The translations under genes and the position numbers were made by a program. Positions 1 through 11,045 of a stretch of DNA of 64,000 bases are shown here, piece after piece. Under the pieces are notes generated by a model. It was given only the letters and a program-made list of their open reading frames with translations, did no database searches and had not been told where the DNA came from. The DNA is from Chelonoidis abingdonii (lineage: Eukaryota > Chordata > Testudines > Testudinidae), in assembly GCF_003597395.2 (NCBI RefSeq), contig NC_133771.1:51248321-51312320 (forward strand), written 5' to 3'. Every line of letters starts with the position of its first letter. Positions within the stretch are counted from its first letter, which is position 1.

Positions 1-2620
1 GAATATTGGTATTGCAACTCATGTAGGAAATGAGACAAACTAAACCAAAATGAGCTCATAAAAAGACCCCAAAATAAATAAAATATTCACTAGATTCTGC
101 ATGTTTATTCTATAGAAGGGAGAAGAATCCAGCACTTTGTCCCTCTGGAAAATTTTCATTGAAATAATGAATATCTTACAACACTAGCTAATATGGTCTT
201 AGTTTTTAACTATGTGTATTTATGGTGGTCAATCCAATAAACTGCCTGTCTTCTACTATTTAATAATCAGCTTAAATAATTTTACAAAATGCATTTGTTC
301 TTTTTGTCTCTCCCTCCCTGATGTTTAGGCTCCAGTCTGCTAGTACACACACCTATGTTAGTATGGATTTCTCAGTGGGGTCTGTGATGATGTATCCTGA
401 TGCAGAATTTTGGCCTTAGGTGGGGGAAAACAATTTGTGTAATAAAATAAACATTGTATTTTAGGCTGCCTTCAAGCAATACAAATATTTCATGAGCAGG
501 ATCTTGCATGCTGTATTTTTATTTGCAATAAAAGCAAACAAAAATTAACTGGGCATTTCTATCATTTCTGTTTTGTGTTAAAGAAATGGAATCACAATTT
601 TAAACTGTATTTAGCTTCACTCATCAGTAAAGCACTTCACTAAGATTCATAGCCTCATCTATGGAAATATTAATTACATTAGGCCATCAGCTACTTTAAG
701 CCATTGCTCCCACCTTCTCCCCCTACAATCCAATGTTATTCTATTTATTGCCTTTCCTCCCAGAAACGCACTGTGGACTGCTCTACTCCTTTTTACAGAG
801 TATTTTTCAGTAGGAAGCATAGTTCGTTAGCTATCAAAATGTCTGTTTGTTCCTTGATGCAATTGGTATCGGTAGGGTCTAACAAGCCTATGTCTTCAAA
901 CTCTGCTCAGCAATGTCAACAGACAATGATTACTTGTGCTGCCATCTCAGAAGAACTAAAAGGATTTAGTGTACTATTAGATGAAACTAGCTTTAACTAT
1001 CCAAGGTCATGTGAAATATTTTGGATTTTTTTGTTACTATAACACATTGAGACATAACCATATGAAAATTATGGTAATTCAGTGCTATAATTAACATGTA
1101 TTTACAACTATATGATTAATTCTTTAAAGTTAAGTACGCTATACTGTAAAGTGGACTACTGCAGCCTCCTTTTAACTGCTTTTTGCTGACCTAAAGAGCA
1201 GTCTAGATATTTACTGAATGATTGCCATTGTGTCCATATTAAAATAATCATATATCCCATTGTTGTAAAATCCTGAAACAAAGCTTGCTGTTCTTAGCAC
1301 CTCTTCAGATAATATCATATTTCAGGTTTTATGGGAGAATGATTTTATAGTTTCCTATAAAATCAATCTTTTTGGAAAAAAGAATTTGTTTATTCATTCA
1401 TAGAAATCAAGTAAAAGGAGAGAACTGTGTCCATGCAGTGGGAGCAGGTTTTCAGTTTAATTACAGCGGCACTACAGAACTGTTGAGGCAGTTTTGACAT
1501 TTCCATTATAAACTCTTATTTCTGGTTATAGTAAAATGGAATTGTCTCAGCCAATAAGGTCACAGAGACACTGTACAGTTATTGATGTATAACTAATTTT
1601 TCTTCCATGTATGCAAAAACCCTGCACTAATTGGCTGAGAAGATCTAATCTGCATACTCTCTTACACATCTTTATCAATAACTATTGTGTGCAAATCCCT
1701 TAACTATGACTGGTTAACAGGCATTATTAGCCAATCATAGCAGAATAATTTGCACAACCATTGTATGGTTATTTCTCAAGGAATGTGGAGCGAATATGTA
1801 AATCGTTTTGCAGAGGCTGCTCTACTCTGTTCAGATCCATTCACAGTTGTACAGAGTGCCTGCTTTGTGCACACTACAGAGTTTCACATGAGAGAATAGA
1901 ATACACAGAAAGCAAACCAACTGGGCTGTAAAATCACTAAAGGACAATCTGCTGTTAATCAGAAACCAAATGAATGAGAGCCGCTGCTTTCCTCCTACCT
2001 ATTCAACCTGTCAGCTATGGTCACTCCTCCCCTCTCTCCAGCACTTTCCCACACTTTTAGAGTTGAGGAAGGCACTTGGGCCAAAAGGAGGATTCCATAT
2101 TGTGTTTGATACTGGACTTCAAGCAAAATGGGAGTCCTCTTATTCTCCTAATTCAGTTGCCCTACTGAGTAGTAAGAAGACATGAAGGAGGGCACCTGAA
2201 GCACTGTTTGTAACTACCTATGCAGCTTGTAACTCCTGCCTACAAGCAAAGCAACTAAATTGGACCCTGAGTGTGAAGATCAGATGGGGCATGGAGATTA
2301 TGGGTGAGAAAAAATTCCTTCTTGGAGGTCAGAAAGTAGTAGACTAACTGTCCCACAGCAGTTACTACATCCCTAAGGCTGCAGTAGCTCCAACACATCC
2401 TGCATTGCCAAGCAGAAAGACAAGAACAGGTGGGTGAGCTGTTATAGATGCAGTCGGACGGCCCTTCATTCTCCCCCTGTTCTGTCCCTATTGAATGATA
2501 AGGATAAAAAGAAATATTGAATAACTACCCATTGGATGATCATCCTTCACCCTGTGCACTGAATGAGAGACCCTGTAGAAAAAGTGTGTGATCACATAAT
2601 TAAAGACTGTCATCAGACGG
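1..2620. other. Unassigned AT-rich DNA
   Basis: I see no coding exon or recognisable repeat here. Reading frames at 704-1042 and 1970-2185 show no family motif, no codon pattern and no convincing splice context, so I treat them as chance. The part from about 1500 to 1960 is repeat-free and has two inverted CCAAT-type words (GCCAATAAGG near 1550, GCCAATCATAG near 1730). It could be a conserved non-coding element, but nothing in a single sequence proves it. Confidence 0.5.
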
Positions 2621-2629
2621 CAAAATTAA

Positions 2630-3400
2630 GGTTGCACAGGCAACTTCAAGACTGGCTTTCAGGCTAGATTCATAATGGGACTTAGGTGCTAACTGCCTCT
2701 TTAGGAGTCTTTATCCAATATTAAGACACCACTGACATTCACAAAACTACCAACTGTTCCTAACCCAGTAGTTGCCCTAAATTTCTATAGGCACCTAAGT
2801 TTCTGCCAATGGGCATTCATAAAACTGGCTAAGTTTTTACACCACCTTGCAGCTGGTGAGCTGTTTGGAGCCCTACCTCATTCCTAAGCCTCAATTGGAT
2901 TCTCAAACTAGACATTTACTGACTTCTTGCCTGATCCAGTAGGCATGGTCTGAGCACATGTACCCTGCACAAAGGATGGCTGGGGACAAGCAGATTGGAA
3001 ATTTTCGGGGGCTGGCTGGCATGCCTGTATGTCTTGGAATGACCAAGTCCAGCGACTAGGCACTTATTCAGAATGTGGGAGACCCAAATTTGAATCCCCA
3101 CTCTGCTTGATTTGGAGCAGAGACTTTTACCCAGGTCTCTCTTATACCAGATTATTGCTCTAGGTTGGGTCTCTCTCAAATCTCTCCTGTTCAAGCTCTT
3201 CCACTTTGTGTAAATAACAATAAATATATCGAATGGAGGAGGAGCTTGAATCTGACTCTCAAGTGAGTACCTGGACTGTAGAGCCAATCTCTTTCTTTCT
3301 GGGCTAATGAATCCAAATCAGGTAGAGGGATATGAAAACAGGTCTGACTCAGGCTGACACCATCCTCCTCCCTCACATGAGTTACCAGGATAACTGGGAC
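2630..3400 (+). repeat. tRNA-like/MITE-type composite repeat
   Basis: The middle part (about 3060-3180) contains a B-box-like word, TTTGAATCCCC, after GTGGGAGACCC, followed by a partial inverted restatement (ACCCAGGTCTC). This matches what I recall of an abundant turtle repeat with a tRNA-like core. The left part repeats variants of GGCACCTAAGT and CCTAAGCCTC, as other fragments in this window do (25840-26010). Boundaries and class are uncertain. The reading frames across it are not genes. Confidence 0.35.
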
Positions 3401-3404
3401 CTCT

Positions 3405-3796
3405 AGAGTCATAGATTCTAAGGCCAGAAGGAATCACTGTGATCATCTAGTCTGACCTCCAGCATGGCCATAGGACTTCCCCAAAATAATTCCTGTTTGA
3501 ATTAGATCACAGCTTTTAGAAAAATATCCAATTTTGATTTAAAACTTGCCATGGATGTAGAATCTACCACAACCTTTGGTCAATTATTCCCAAATTAAAT
3601 TATCCTCCCTTATTTCCAGTCTGAATTTCTTTAACTTCAACTTCCAGCAATTGGCTCTTGTTATACTTTGGTCTGCTAACTTGAAGAGCCCATTATCAAT
3701 TATTTATTCTCATGTAGATACTTGTAGACTGTAATCAATTCACCCCTTAACCTTCTCTTTGTTAAACTTAAATAGATTGAGCTCCTTGAGTCTATC
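3405..3796 (-). mobile_element. CR1 LINE 3' end, piece 1 of a split copy
   Basis: On the minus strand this is the 3' terminal part of a CR1 non-LTR retrotransposon. On the plus strand it starts with the complement of the tail (GTCATAGATTCTAAGG) and continues with the CR1 3' region (GATCATCTAGTCTGACCTCC). The copy is old and frame-broken. It stops abruptly at TCTATC (3791-3796), where a plus-strand CR1 begins, and resumes after 5097. Confidence 0.8.
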
Positions 3797-5097
3797 TGTG
3801 TAGGAAAGATAGGAAGTATGGTAAGAGACTATTCTAGCTTGACCAGGAGATCTTTAATAATCTGAAATTCAAAAAAGAATCCTTCAAAAAGTGGAAACTA
3901 GGTCAAATTACAAATAACACAAGCAAGTAGAGACAAAATAAAGGCTAAGGCACAAAATGAGATTCAACTAGCTGGGGGGCGGAGGGAGCAGAAGATGTGG
4001 TTTATCTTGACTTTGGTAAGGATTTTGATACTGTCACGCATGGCCGTGTCATAAATGAACCAGGGAAATACAACTAGGGAGCTACCATAAGGTGAATGCA
4101 TAGCTGGTTGTAAAACCATTCATCAGTAGTTCACAATCAAACTGGAAGGGCATATCAAGTGGAGTTCTGCAGGGATCAATTCGGTGTCTGGTTCTGTTCA
4201 GTATCTACATCAATTACTTAGATAATGGCATAGAGAGTACACTTATAAAGTTTGCAGACAATACAAAGCTGGAATCAACTGCAAATGCTTTGGGAGATAG
4301 TATTAAAATTCAAAATGATCTGGGCAAACTGAAGAAATGGTCTGAAGTAAATAGGATGAAATTCAATAAGAACGAATGCAAAGTACTCCATGTAGGATGG
4401 AACAATCAGTTGCACACATACAAAATGGAAGGAATATGGCAGAAAGGGAACTTGGGGTTATAGTGAATCACAAGCTAAACATGAGTTAACAGTGTAACAT
4501 AATTCTGGGATGTAACTGCTGGAGTGTTGTAAACAAGACAAGAGAAGTAATTCTTCTGCTGTACTCCACACTGATTAGGCCTCAACAGATGTTTGTCTCC
4601 AGTTCTGGGAGCCATATTTCAGGAATAATGTGGACAAATTGGAGAAAGTCCAGAAAAGGGCAACACAAATGATTAAAAGTCTAGAAAACATGACTTACAA
4701 ACATGAAGATTGAAAAAAATGGGTTTGCTTAGTCTGGAGAAGAGAAGACTCAGAGGGGACATTATAACAGTTTTAAAGTACAAAAAAATTGTTACAAGGA
4801 GGAGGGTGACAAATTGTTCTTAACTTCTGAAGATAGGACAAGAAGCAATGGGCTTAAATTGCAGCAAGTGCAGTTTAGGTTGGACATTAGGAAAAACTTC
4901 CTGTCAAGGTAGTTAAGCACTGGAATAAGTTGCCTAGGGAGGTTATGGAATCTCCATCATTGGATATTTCTGAGAGCAGGTTTGACAAACACCTGTCAGG
5001 TATGGTCTAGATAATACTTAGTCCTACCATGAGTTCAGGATACAGGAATAGATGATCTTTTAAGGTCCCTTCCAGTCCTACGATTCTATGATTCTAT
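3797..5097 (+). mobile_element. CR1 LINE (ORF2 3' half and 3'UTR), inserted in another CR1
   Basis: Sense CR1 fragment covering the reverse transcriptase region to the 3' end. Broken RT text is recognisable: the stretch at about 4165-4280 includes the part encoding the FADDT-type motif, here degraded. The 3' end is typical CR1 (AGGTCCCTTCCAGTCCTACG) with tail ATTCTATGATTCTAT. It is 5'-truncated and full of stops. TCTATC occurs at both edges (3791-3796 and 5093-5098), either a short target duplication or microhomology with the tail. Confidence 0.8.
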
Positions 5098-5276
5098 CAC
5101 TATAAGGCATAATTTCCAATGCTTTAATCATTCTGTCCAATTTATCAACATCCTTTTTGAAGTGTGAACATCAGAAATGGATACAATATTCCAGTCGTTT
5201 CACACCAGTGACATATACAGAGGTAATATAACTGTCCTCCTCCTACCTAAGATTCCCGTTTATACATCCAATGATC
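5097..5276 (-). mobile_element. CR1 LINE, piece 2 of the split copy
   Basis: Continues the minus-strand CR1 interrupted at 3796, with the segment encoding the end of the RT ORF (plus-strand words CCAATTTATCAACATCC and CACCAGTGACATATACAG). It is interrupted again after ATGATC (5276), where the tail of another CR1 starts. Confidence 0.75.
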
Positions 5277-5800
5277 ATAAGAACATAAGAACGGCCGTAC
5301 TGGGTCACACCAAAGGTCCATCTAGCCCAGTATTTGTCTACCGACAGTGGCCAATGCCAAGTGCCCCAGAGGGAGTGAACCTAACAGGCAATGATCAAGT
5401 GATTTCTCTCCTGCCATCCATCTCCATCCTCTGATGAACAGAGACTAGGGACACCATTCTTTACCCTTCCTGGCTAATAGCCATTTATGGACTTAACCAC
5501 CATGAATTTACAGTTCTCTTTAAACACTGTTATAGTCCCAGCCTTCACAACCTCCTCAGGTAAGGAGTTCCACAAGTTGACTGTGCGCAGCGTGAAGAAG
5601 AACTTCCTTTTATTTGTTTTAAACCTGCTGCCTATTAATTTCATTTGGTGACCCCTAGTTCTTGTATTATGAGAATAAGTAAATACCTTTTCCTTATCCA
5701 CTTTCTCCACATCAGTCATGATTTTATACACCTCTATCATATCCCTCTTTATTCTCCTCTTTTCCAAGCTGAAGAGTCCTTGCCTCTTTAATCTTTCTTC
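5277..5800 (-). mobile_element. CR1 LINE 3' end, inserted in the split copy
   Basis: Antisense copy of a younger CR1 subfamily. It starts with the complement of the tail (ATAAGAACATAAGAAC) and continues through the 3'UTR into the C-terminus of ORF2. The minus-strand frame at 5474-5767 reads the conserved CR1 ORF2 end ([25 protein letters not shown]). It is the same subfamily as the clean copy at 14670-15550. It ends where the older CR1 resumes at ACATTAG. Confidence 0.85.
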
Positions 5801-5895
5801 ACATTAGTCCTTTTGGCCACAGTGTTGCACTGGGAGCTCATATGCAGCTGATTATGTACAATGACCCTCAAGCCTTTTTCTGATCCACTCCACAG
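5801..5895 (-). mobile_element. CR1 LINE, piece 3 of the split copy
   Basis: Third piece of the old antisense CR1. The plus-strand words TTTTGGCCACAGTGTTGCAC and CTGGGAGCTCATATGCAGC directly continue piece 2, with the 5277-5800 copy lifted out. The upstream part of the element is lost after the CTTTTTCTGATCCACTCC region. Confidence 0.7.
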
Positions 5896-6567
5896 ACCAC
5901 CACCATTAGAGCTAATAGTGTAACAGCAGTAGCAAACTGTTATAATATATGTATCCCAGCAACCTGAGGGGCATAGAGACACATATATTGCCAGAGGGTT
6001 TGACAGCTCTTTGCTAGACAGCCAAGAAATATTTGGGTTCTGGAAAGCTGAGTTTTATAGTGGTTTGATTATAAACTCTTCTGCCCCAGCCCACACAGGT
6101 TTTTTCTGTCTCCTGGGCCTATCTACTCTTCCCTGCACTGTGCCTCTCTCCATTTCCTGTGTTCCTAACCTAGCCCAGTAACCCTCTGCATTCAAGTTAA
6201 ACTAACTCTTACACGTTGCCTGGATGCCAGAGGTGGGGTCATTGAGACTACAGGAGTGACAGACTTCTATCTCGCTGTTCCAGTACCTCACAACACAGCT
6301 TCCCCTGGTTATAAGAAAATCCAAATGCAGGGAATGTCCAGCTCAGCACCAGCATCACTGGGATGGAGCATGTTCATTCTGGCTAACATGTAGCAGCTGT
6401 GAGGAGATGCTCATTGTAGGTGGAATGTGCAGAGAATAAAGCTGAGCTAAGTCAGACACATGAAATACAATTCAGAAACATAATATTGTTCATTCTAACC
6501 TTTAAATAACAACAGCAGTCTTATCTCAAGGACAGAGTTAACAATCAAACTATAAAACACACAGAAA
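5896..6567. other. Unassigned DNA between CR1 cluster and Gypsy fragment
   Basis: No feature recognised. It could be the edge of the Gypsy element or unrelated host DNA; I see no RT or RNase H text in any frame. Confidence 0.4.
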
Positions 6568-8400
6568 ATGGTCATCTTCTGTATACCTTCCCATTCTCCC
6601 TCTGTTTCAGCTAAAAGCATGCAGCTATTTACAAGCATGATTCAGGGAGTGCTACACTGTGTGACCACAGACCCTTTACAAAAGCAACGGACTCAACTAG
6701 TGCTGCCAAAAGAGTACAGAGCCCTGGCCATGAGGGCCCTGCATGATGACTTAGGACATTTAGGGATGGAGAGGACCCTGGAACTTATTCGTAGTAGGTT
6801 CTTTTGGCCCTGGATGGCTGAAGATTTTCGCAGGAAATGTGAAACCTGTGCTTGATATGTTTAAAGGAAAACTCTGCCCACGAGGGCTGGATATCTGAAG
6901 AACATCACCAGCAACAAACCTCTGGACCTGGTATGCACTGATTTATTGTCTTTAGAAGTAGACAAGAGGAATATTGGGAACATTGTAGTAGAGACCGATC
7001 ATTATACGCGATATGCGCAGGCATATCCCACGCATGATCCGAGGGCCACCACTGTCGCTCGAGTACTCTGGGAAAAACATTTCTCAGTTTATGGATTCCC
7101 AGCCTGGATACACTCGGATCAGTGGTGGGACTTTGAGAGTCACCTTCTGAAGGAGGTGCTGAGGATAGCGGGGATTAAACAGTCTAGAACAACGCCTTAA
7201 TCACCAGCAAGGTGATCCTCAGCCAGAGAGGTTCAACCGAACCCTATTAGATATGTTAGGGACTTTGCGGCCAGAGCAGAAGGCAACCTGGAGCCAACAT
7301 GTTGCATTTCTGGTGCACACCTACAACGTCACAAAGAACAATGCTACGGGAGTCATCCCATATCTCTTGATGTTTGGGCGAGAACCAAGATTACCCATAG
7401 ATCTGTACTTTGGTGTATCAGAGGATGGAGATAGCTAAGAAACTCATGAGCAGTATGTATCCCGACTAAGAGAAAAGCTGCAGGATGCTTATCACTTAGC
7501 TATATCTGCGGCTCGGAAGAACACAGACTGCAACAAGCATCGATATGATGCTAGGGTATGTCTGCAAGAGCTCCAGCTGGGGCACAGAGTCGTGCTCCGA
7601 AACTTGGGTATTGCTGGCAAATACAAGATAGCTGACAGATGGAAGGCAATACCTTACTTGGTGATGGAAAAGCTAGGAGACCTGCCAGTCTACTAGATCA
7701 AACCTGAAGAGGGTCCAGGGCAGACAAAGACAGTACATAGAAACCTTTTGCTCCCTGTGGGGGAATTAGTAGGCACCCCTTATGAGATTGGCCACAACAG
7801 GGCAACCGGGCAAAACAAAGGCGCTGGACCAAAGCCGCCCTCCAATGTGGACAGCTGGCCCGCTGCAGCTAACCTACCCATATGCAGCACATTCGAGAGT
7901 GAGTCTGAGGAGGAAGACACAACCATGGTGTATCCTGGAATGGAGAAAAGATTTCAGTCTCAATCAGCTGAATCAAAAGAGAGCTCCTCCTCTTCCGCCC
8001 TAAACCCCATGGCAGAAATATTTAGGCCCATTCCTGACACCCTTGAGCCACTGGTGGGACCCCTGTGTGATGACACACACAAGTTATTGGACAGTGGAGA
8101 CATATAGGTGGAGGATGTCCTGGGCACCTTCAACCCTCCACTGTTAGAACTAGAAATGCAGGGGCCTATGCCAGTAGCTGAGAGGACCTCAAAGGAAATC
8201 TCTCCATCCATCGCTCAAGAGGATGTCCCCGCTACCACGGCAACAGAGATTCTCAATAGGCAAGACAGGGTAATAAGACCAGTAAAACAGTTAAATTATG
8301 ATACTCCTGGGGTGACTAGTGAGGAGCCAATACATTTAGCACACAGGCTTGTGGAAGCTAAAGTGGGCTATCTGAGGCCCTTTGGAGGGGATCAGTGAGT
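6568..8400 (+). pseudogene. Ty3/Gypsy retrotransposon integrase region, decayed
   Basis: This encodes the C-terminal part of a Gypsy Pol polyprotein, the enzyme that inserts element cDNA into the genome. The frame at 6568-6855 has the zinc-binding part (HDDLGHLG, then CETC near the end). The next frame (6946-7200) has the core, with the first Asp in VCTDLL and the second in HSDQWWD, where Trp replaces the usual Gly. The ERFNRTLLDMLGTL block follows after 7215. From 7440 to 8400 comes the GPY-like tail and a Pro/Glu-rich C-terminus. Breaks: stops at about 6855, 7436, 7696 and 8105, and a frame change near 7197. RT, RNase H, gag and the 5' LTR are absent, so the copy is a dead 3' half. The LTR starts directly downstream. 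Confidence 0.85.
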
Positions 8401-8415
8401 TGGTATAGTGGGGAG

Positions 8416-9837
8416 TGTGATTTGTTGGGATGACAAATTCTTGTCTCGGGTGAGGATGTAAGCAGAGTCAGGATTAGCTCTACCTTGACATCTGGTGGTG
8501 AATTATGGCGAGAGTGGAAAAGAACTTAGGGGGCTGATCTTATTTGCATAGGCACACCCACTCTGCCTAGCATGAGTCCACAGCAGCTCAAAATGGTCAC
8601 TTTGATAGCTGTGGGATCCCCAATTTCTCGGTTATTGGGGTAGGAGGAATAAAGTATTGTTACCCTGATTACGTGAACGAAGGACTATGAGACAGTTTTA
8701 TGACAGAGGGTCTCACCATGAACTAAGTAGTACTCATTAGACAAGGAACATGGGCTGCAAAACCCAGTGAATTGAGAAGGGTGGGAGACAAGTGTCTGTA
8801 CATGGTGGTATGGGCCTCTTCTGAGGGCCTGACACACCAACTCCTTCTCCTTCTCCACTGTTGAATAGCAAAGCTAATTTTGATTGCATTAGAAGTCTAG
8901 CTAGAGACTGCTGACCTGAATTCACTTTGGGCCAGTGGTGTACCAGCACTGGAGCTCCCCTACTATGAGCTGAAATTGCTAAAAGAGCTAAAATTACTGA
9001 GCTGAGATCACTGAGTGCTGTGTTAACTAGTGGGGGAGCCTGAAGATATATTGCTAAGTGGCTGGCAGAGCAGTTTTCAGGATGGTTGGAATGGCGAGCG
9101 CAGCACAGCTGAGCAGTTTGTGGGGACAACTGGAGTGGTTCATGGGACAGCTGGCTGAGTAGAGCAGCTGGTGGAGCGGAACAGTTGTGGGATGGTTGGA
9201 GCGGCCCACGGAACAGCGAGTGGAGTAGAGCGGAGTAGTTTGCAAGGATGGCTGGAGGAGCGGAGCGGCTGGTGGAGCAGAGCTGTTCGTCATGAAGGCT
9301 GCAGCAGACCTCCACGGAGAGGCGGGGCAGTCGGTCTCGGCCCACATAAGGTGCCCCTTAACAACCCATGTGCCTCCCCGCCCAATTCCACCCAGGCTGG
9401 GGGGGTAAAACTCTGCAGATGAACGTTTGCACTCTGGGGCAGAACTGACCAGGGACAGAGACTTTTGGGTTGTTGGACTTTGGGGTGATTGGACTTAAGA
9501 CCCTAAGGGAAAAGGACATTGCCAAACTTACTTGAAGGTGGGTCTTTTACTCATGGTTTGTGTTATGAATCCTATTTGTGGTGTTTTTCCAACGTAATGC
9601 CGCATTGTTTCCCTTCTTTATTAAAAGGATTTTGCTACACTCAGACTCCATGCTTGCTAGAGGGAAAGTATTGCCTCCTAGAGGTGCCCGGGGGGCGGTG
9701 GGGGGGGGGTGGTATGTAATTGTCCCAAGTCACTGGGTGGGGGCTCGAGCCAGTTTTGCATCACATTACTGAAACAGAACCCCTGGATACTGAACCCAGC
9801 ACTTGTTGCTGCCAACTCAGAGGGCAGAAGGGTTACA
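8416..9837 (+). repeat. 3' LTR of the Ty3/Gypsy element
   Basis: Begins TGTGATTTG after the purine-rich GTGGGGAG (8409-8415, possible polypurine tract) and ends GGTTACA, giving TG...CA ends and about 1,420 bp. It lies immediately downstream of the Pol tail. The middle (about 9050-9300) is a run of degenerate GGAGCGG / CAGCTGGTGGAGC units. ATTAAAA near 9621 is a possible polyadenylation signal. No matching 5' LTR occurs upstream. Reading frames within it (9171-9422, 8737-9345 minus) come from the internal repetition and are not genes. Confidence 0.75.
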
Positions 9838-10120
9838 AACATGACATGATATAATGATATCTTTAAGGAAAACAAAAGGAAATTAAACATTTAAGATATG
9901 TTTAAATTAGTATTCAAGTTGAGGCAAAACCTCACAGAACATATTTGTGATTAAAATTACCTTTTATATATTCTCATCATGCCTGTGCTTATTATTTTGC
10001 AGAGGATCTCCTTGAACTGAACAATATCAAATGCTACTAGGAAGACACTTATCAACATGACTCATATGCTGTATTTTGCCGCATTTATGTAGTATTAAAA
10101 CTATAATCTCTTTATAATCT
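9838..10120. other. Unassigned AT-rich spacer
   Basis: Short AT-rich stretch between the Gypsy LTR and the CR1 5'UTR. It contains CTCTTTATAATCTCTTTATAA just before the CR1 start. Nothing else recognised. Confidence 0.4.
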
Positions 10121-10671
10121 CTTTATAAAGCTGTGCACAAGCGACCAGGGAGCTTGCGAACAGGGGCTGCTAACAGGGAGTTTTGCAAGGGAGTTCTCCA
10201 GGTGAAGGAGGAGCAAATACAGCATCTATGGGGTAAGTGACTGTCTGTGGTGTGTGTGTGTTTGTGTTTGGGGGTTACTTGCTGTGTGCTGTGTGCTGAG
10301 CTTGTGTTTGGCAGTCTGTTTGTTTGTTTGTTTGTTTGAAGGACCGTGTGCTGTGGCTGGCAGTTGGAGGCCATGAGCTTCAAAGGAAGGTTTGAAAGCT
10401 CGAAGCCTCTGGTAATTGGCTGAGCCTTAATCAATGGGCAGGGCATTAACTCAGGCCAGGGCTTTATAAAGCCGCACACAAGCGACCAGGGAGCTTGTGA
10501 ACAGGGGCTGCTAACAGGGAGTTTTGCAAGGGAGTTGGGAAGGGGAGTGGGAAGGGCATGGGGGTCCATTGTCAGTCCTACCTGTTCCCCTGTAATCCCC
10601 TTGAAACCTATAATCCAAACCATATTTCAAAACCCCTTTCTTTAAACCACTCTTTCATTAACTAGGAGACA
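10121..10671 (+). promoter_or_regulatory. CR1 5'UTR with two promoter-like monomers
   Basis: Sits directly upstream of a CR1 ORF1 start codon (10672). Two copies of a roughly 75-bp unit, each starting CTTTATAAAG and continuing GCGACCAGGGAGCTTG and AACAGGGGCTGCTAACAGGG, begin at 10121 and 10461 (offset about 341 bp). Between them lie a (GT)-rich run and a TTTG microsatellite (10316-10338). A strong 5' splice-donor word, GGGGTAAGT, follows the first unit (GT at 10233). A pyrimidine-containing CATTAACTAG just before the ATG could be an acceptor (AG at 10664-10665). The same layout recurs at 34460-34830. Promoter and intron roles are inferred. Confidence 0.55.
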
Positions 10672-11045
10672 ATGCAGGCAGAATCCCAGCAGCAGAGTGG
10701 GGGCTATCTAGTTTATTGCGCTGAGTGTAGTATGTATGATTACCTGCCTTGTGGGCAGGTAGCGTGTGTGTGCAGTCAGTGCAAGGAGCTCCTGGCCCTC
10801 AGAGACTACGTACGGGCTCTGGAGGCCAGGGTGGCGCAACTGGAGGAGCTAAGAGAAGCAGAGAGGTATGTTGATGAGGCTTTCCGGGACACTGTAGAAT
10901 TGTCCTACCTCCGCTCAGACAGCCTCCGTGCTGTTGAGGAGGAAGAAAGGCCCAGGGAAGCAGAGCAGTCAATGGGAGCAGAGGGAAGCCTTCCCATAGT
11001 TGGGACCCTCCTTCCAGATGGTGCTGGGGTTGCCTCTCACACTGA
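10672..11045 (+). pseudogene. CR1 ORF1, N-terminal part, cut by the palindrome
   Basis: Open frame from ATG at 10672. ORF1 proteins of CR1 elements bind element RNA and often carry a zinc-finger-like cysteine cluster and an esterase-type domain. Here the cysteines are visible (CAEC near residues 16-19, CVCSQC near 32-37), followed by a charged coiled-coil-like stretch (ALEARVAQLEELREAE). The natural sequence stops at about 11045. The last residues up to the stop at 11070 come from antisense CR1 at the edge of the palindrome. The copy at 34932-35590 shows how the ORF normally continues, with the esterase-like blocks that are absent here. Confidence 0.7.

Noticed and set aside
704..1042. 112-aa frame as a possible exon
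   Set aside because: No recognisable motif, no splice-site support, AT-rich surroundings.
8737..9422. Long overlapping frames on both strands (up to 202 aa)
   Set aside because: They lie inside the Gypsy LTR and come from its degenerate GC-rich repeats; no domain or codon pattern.
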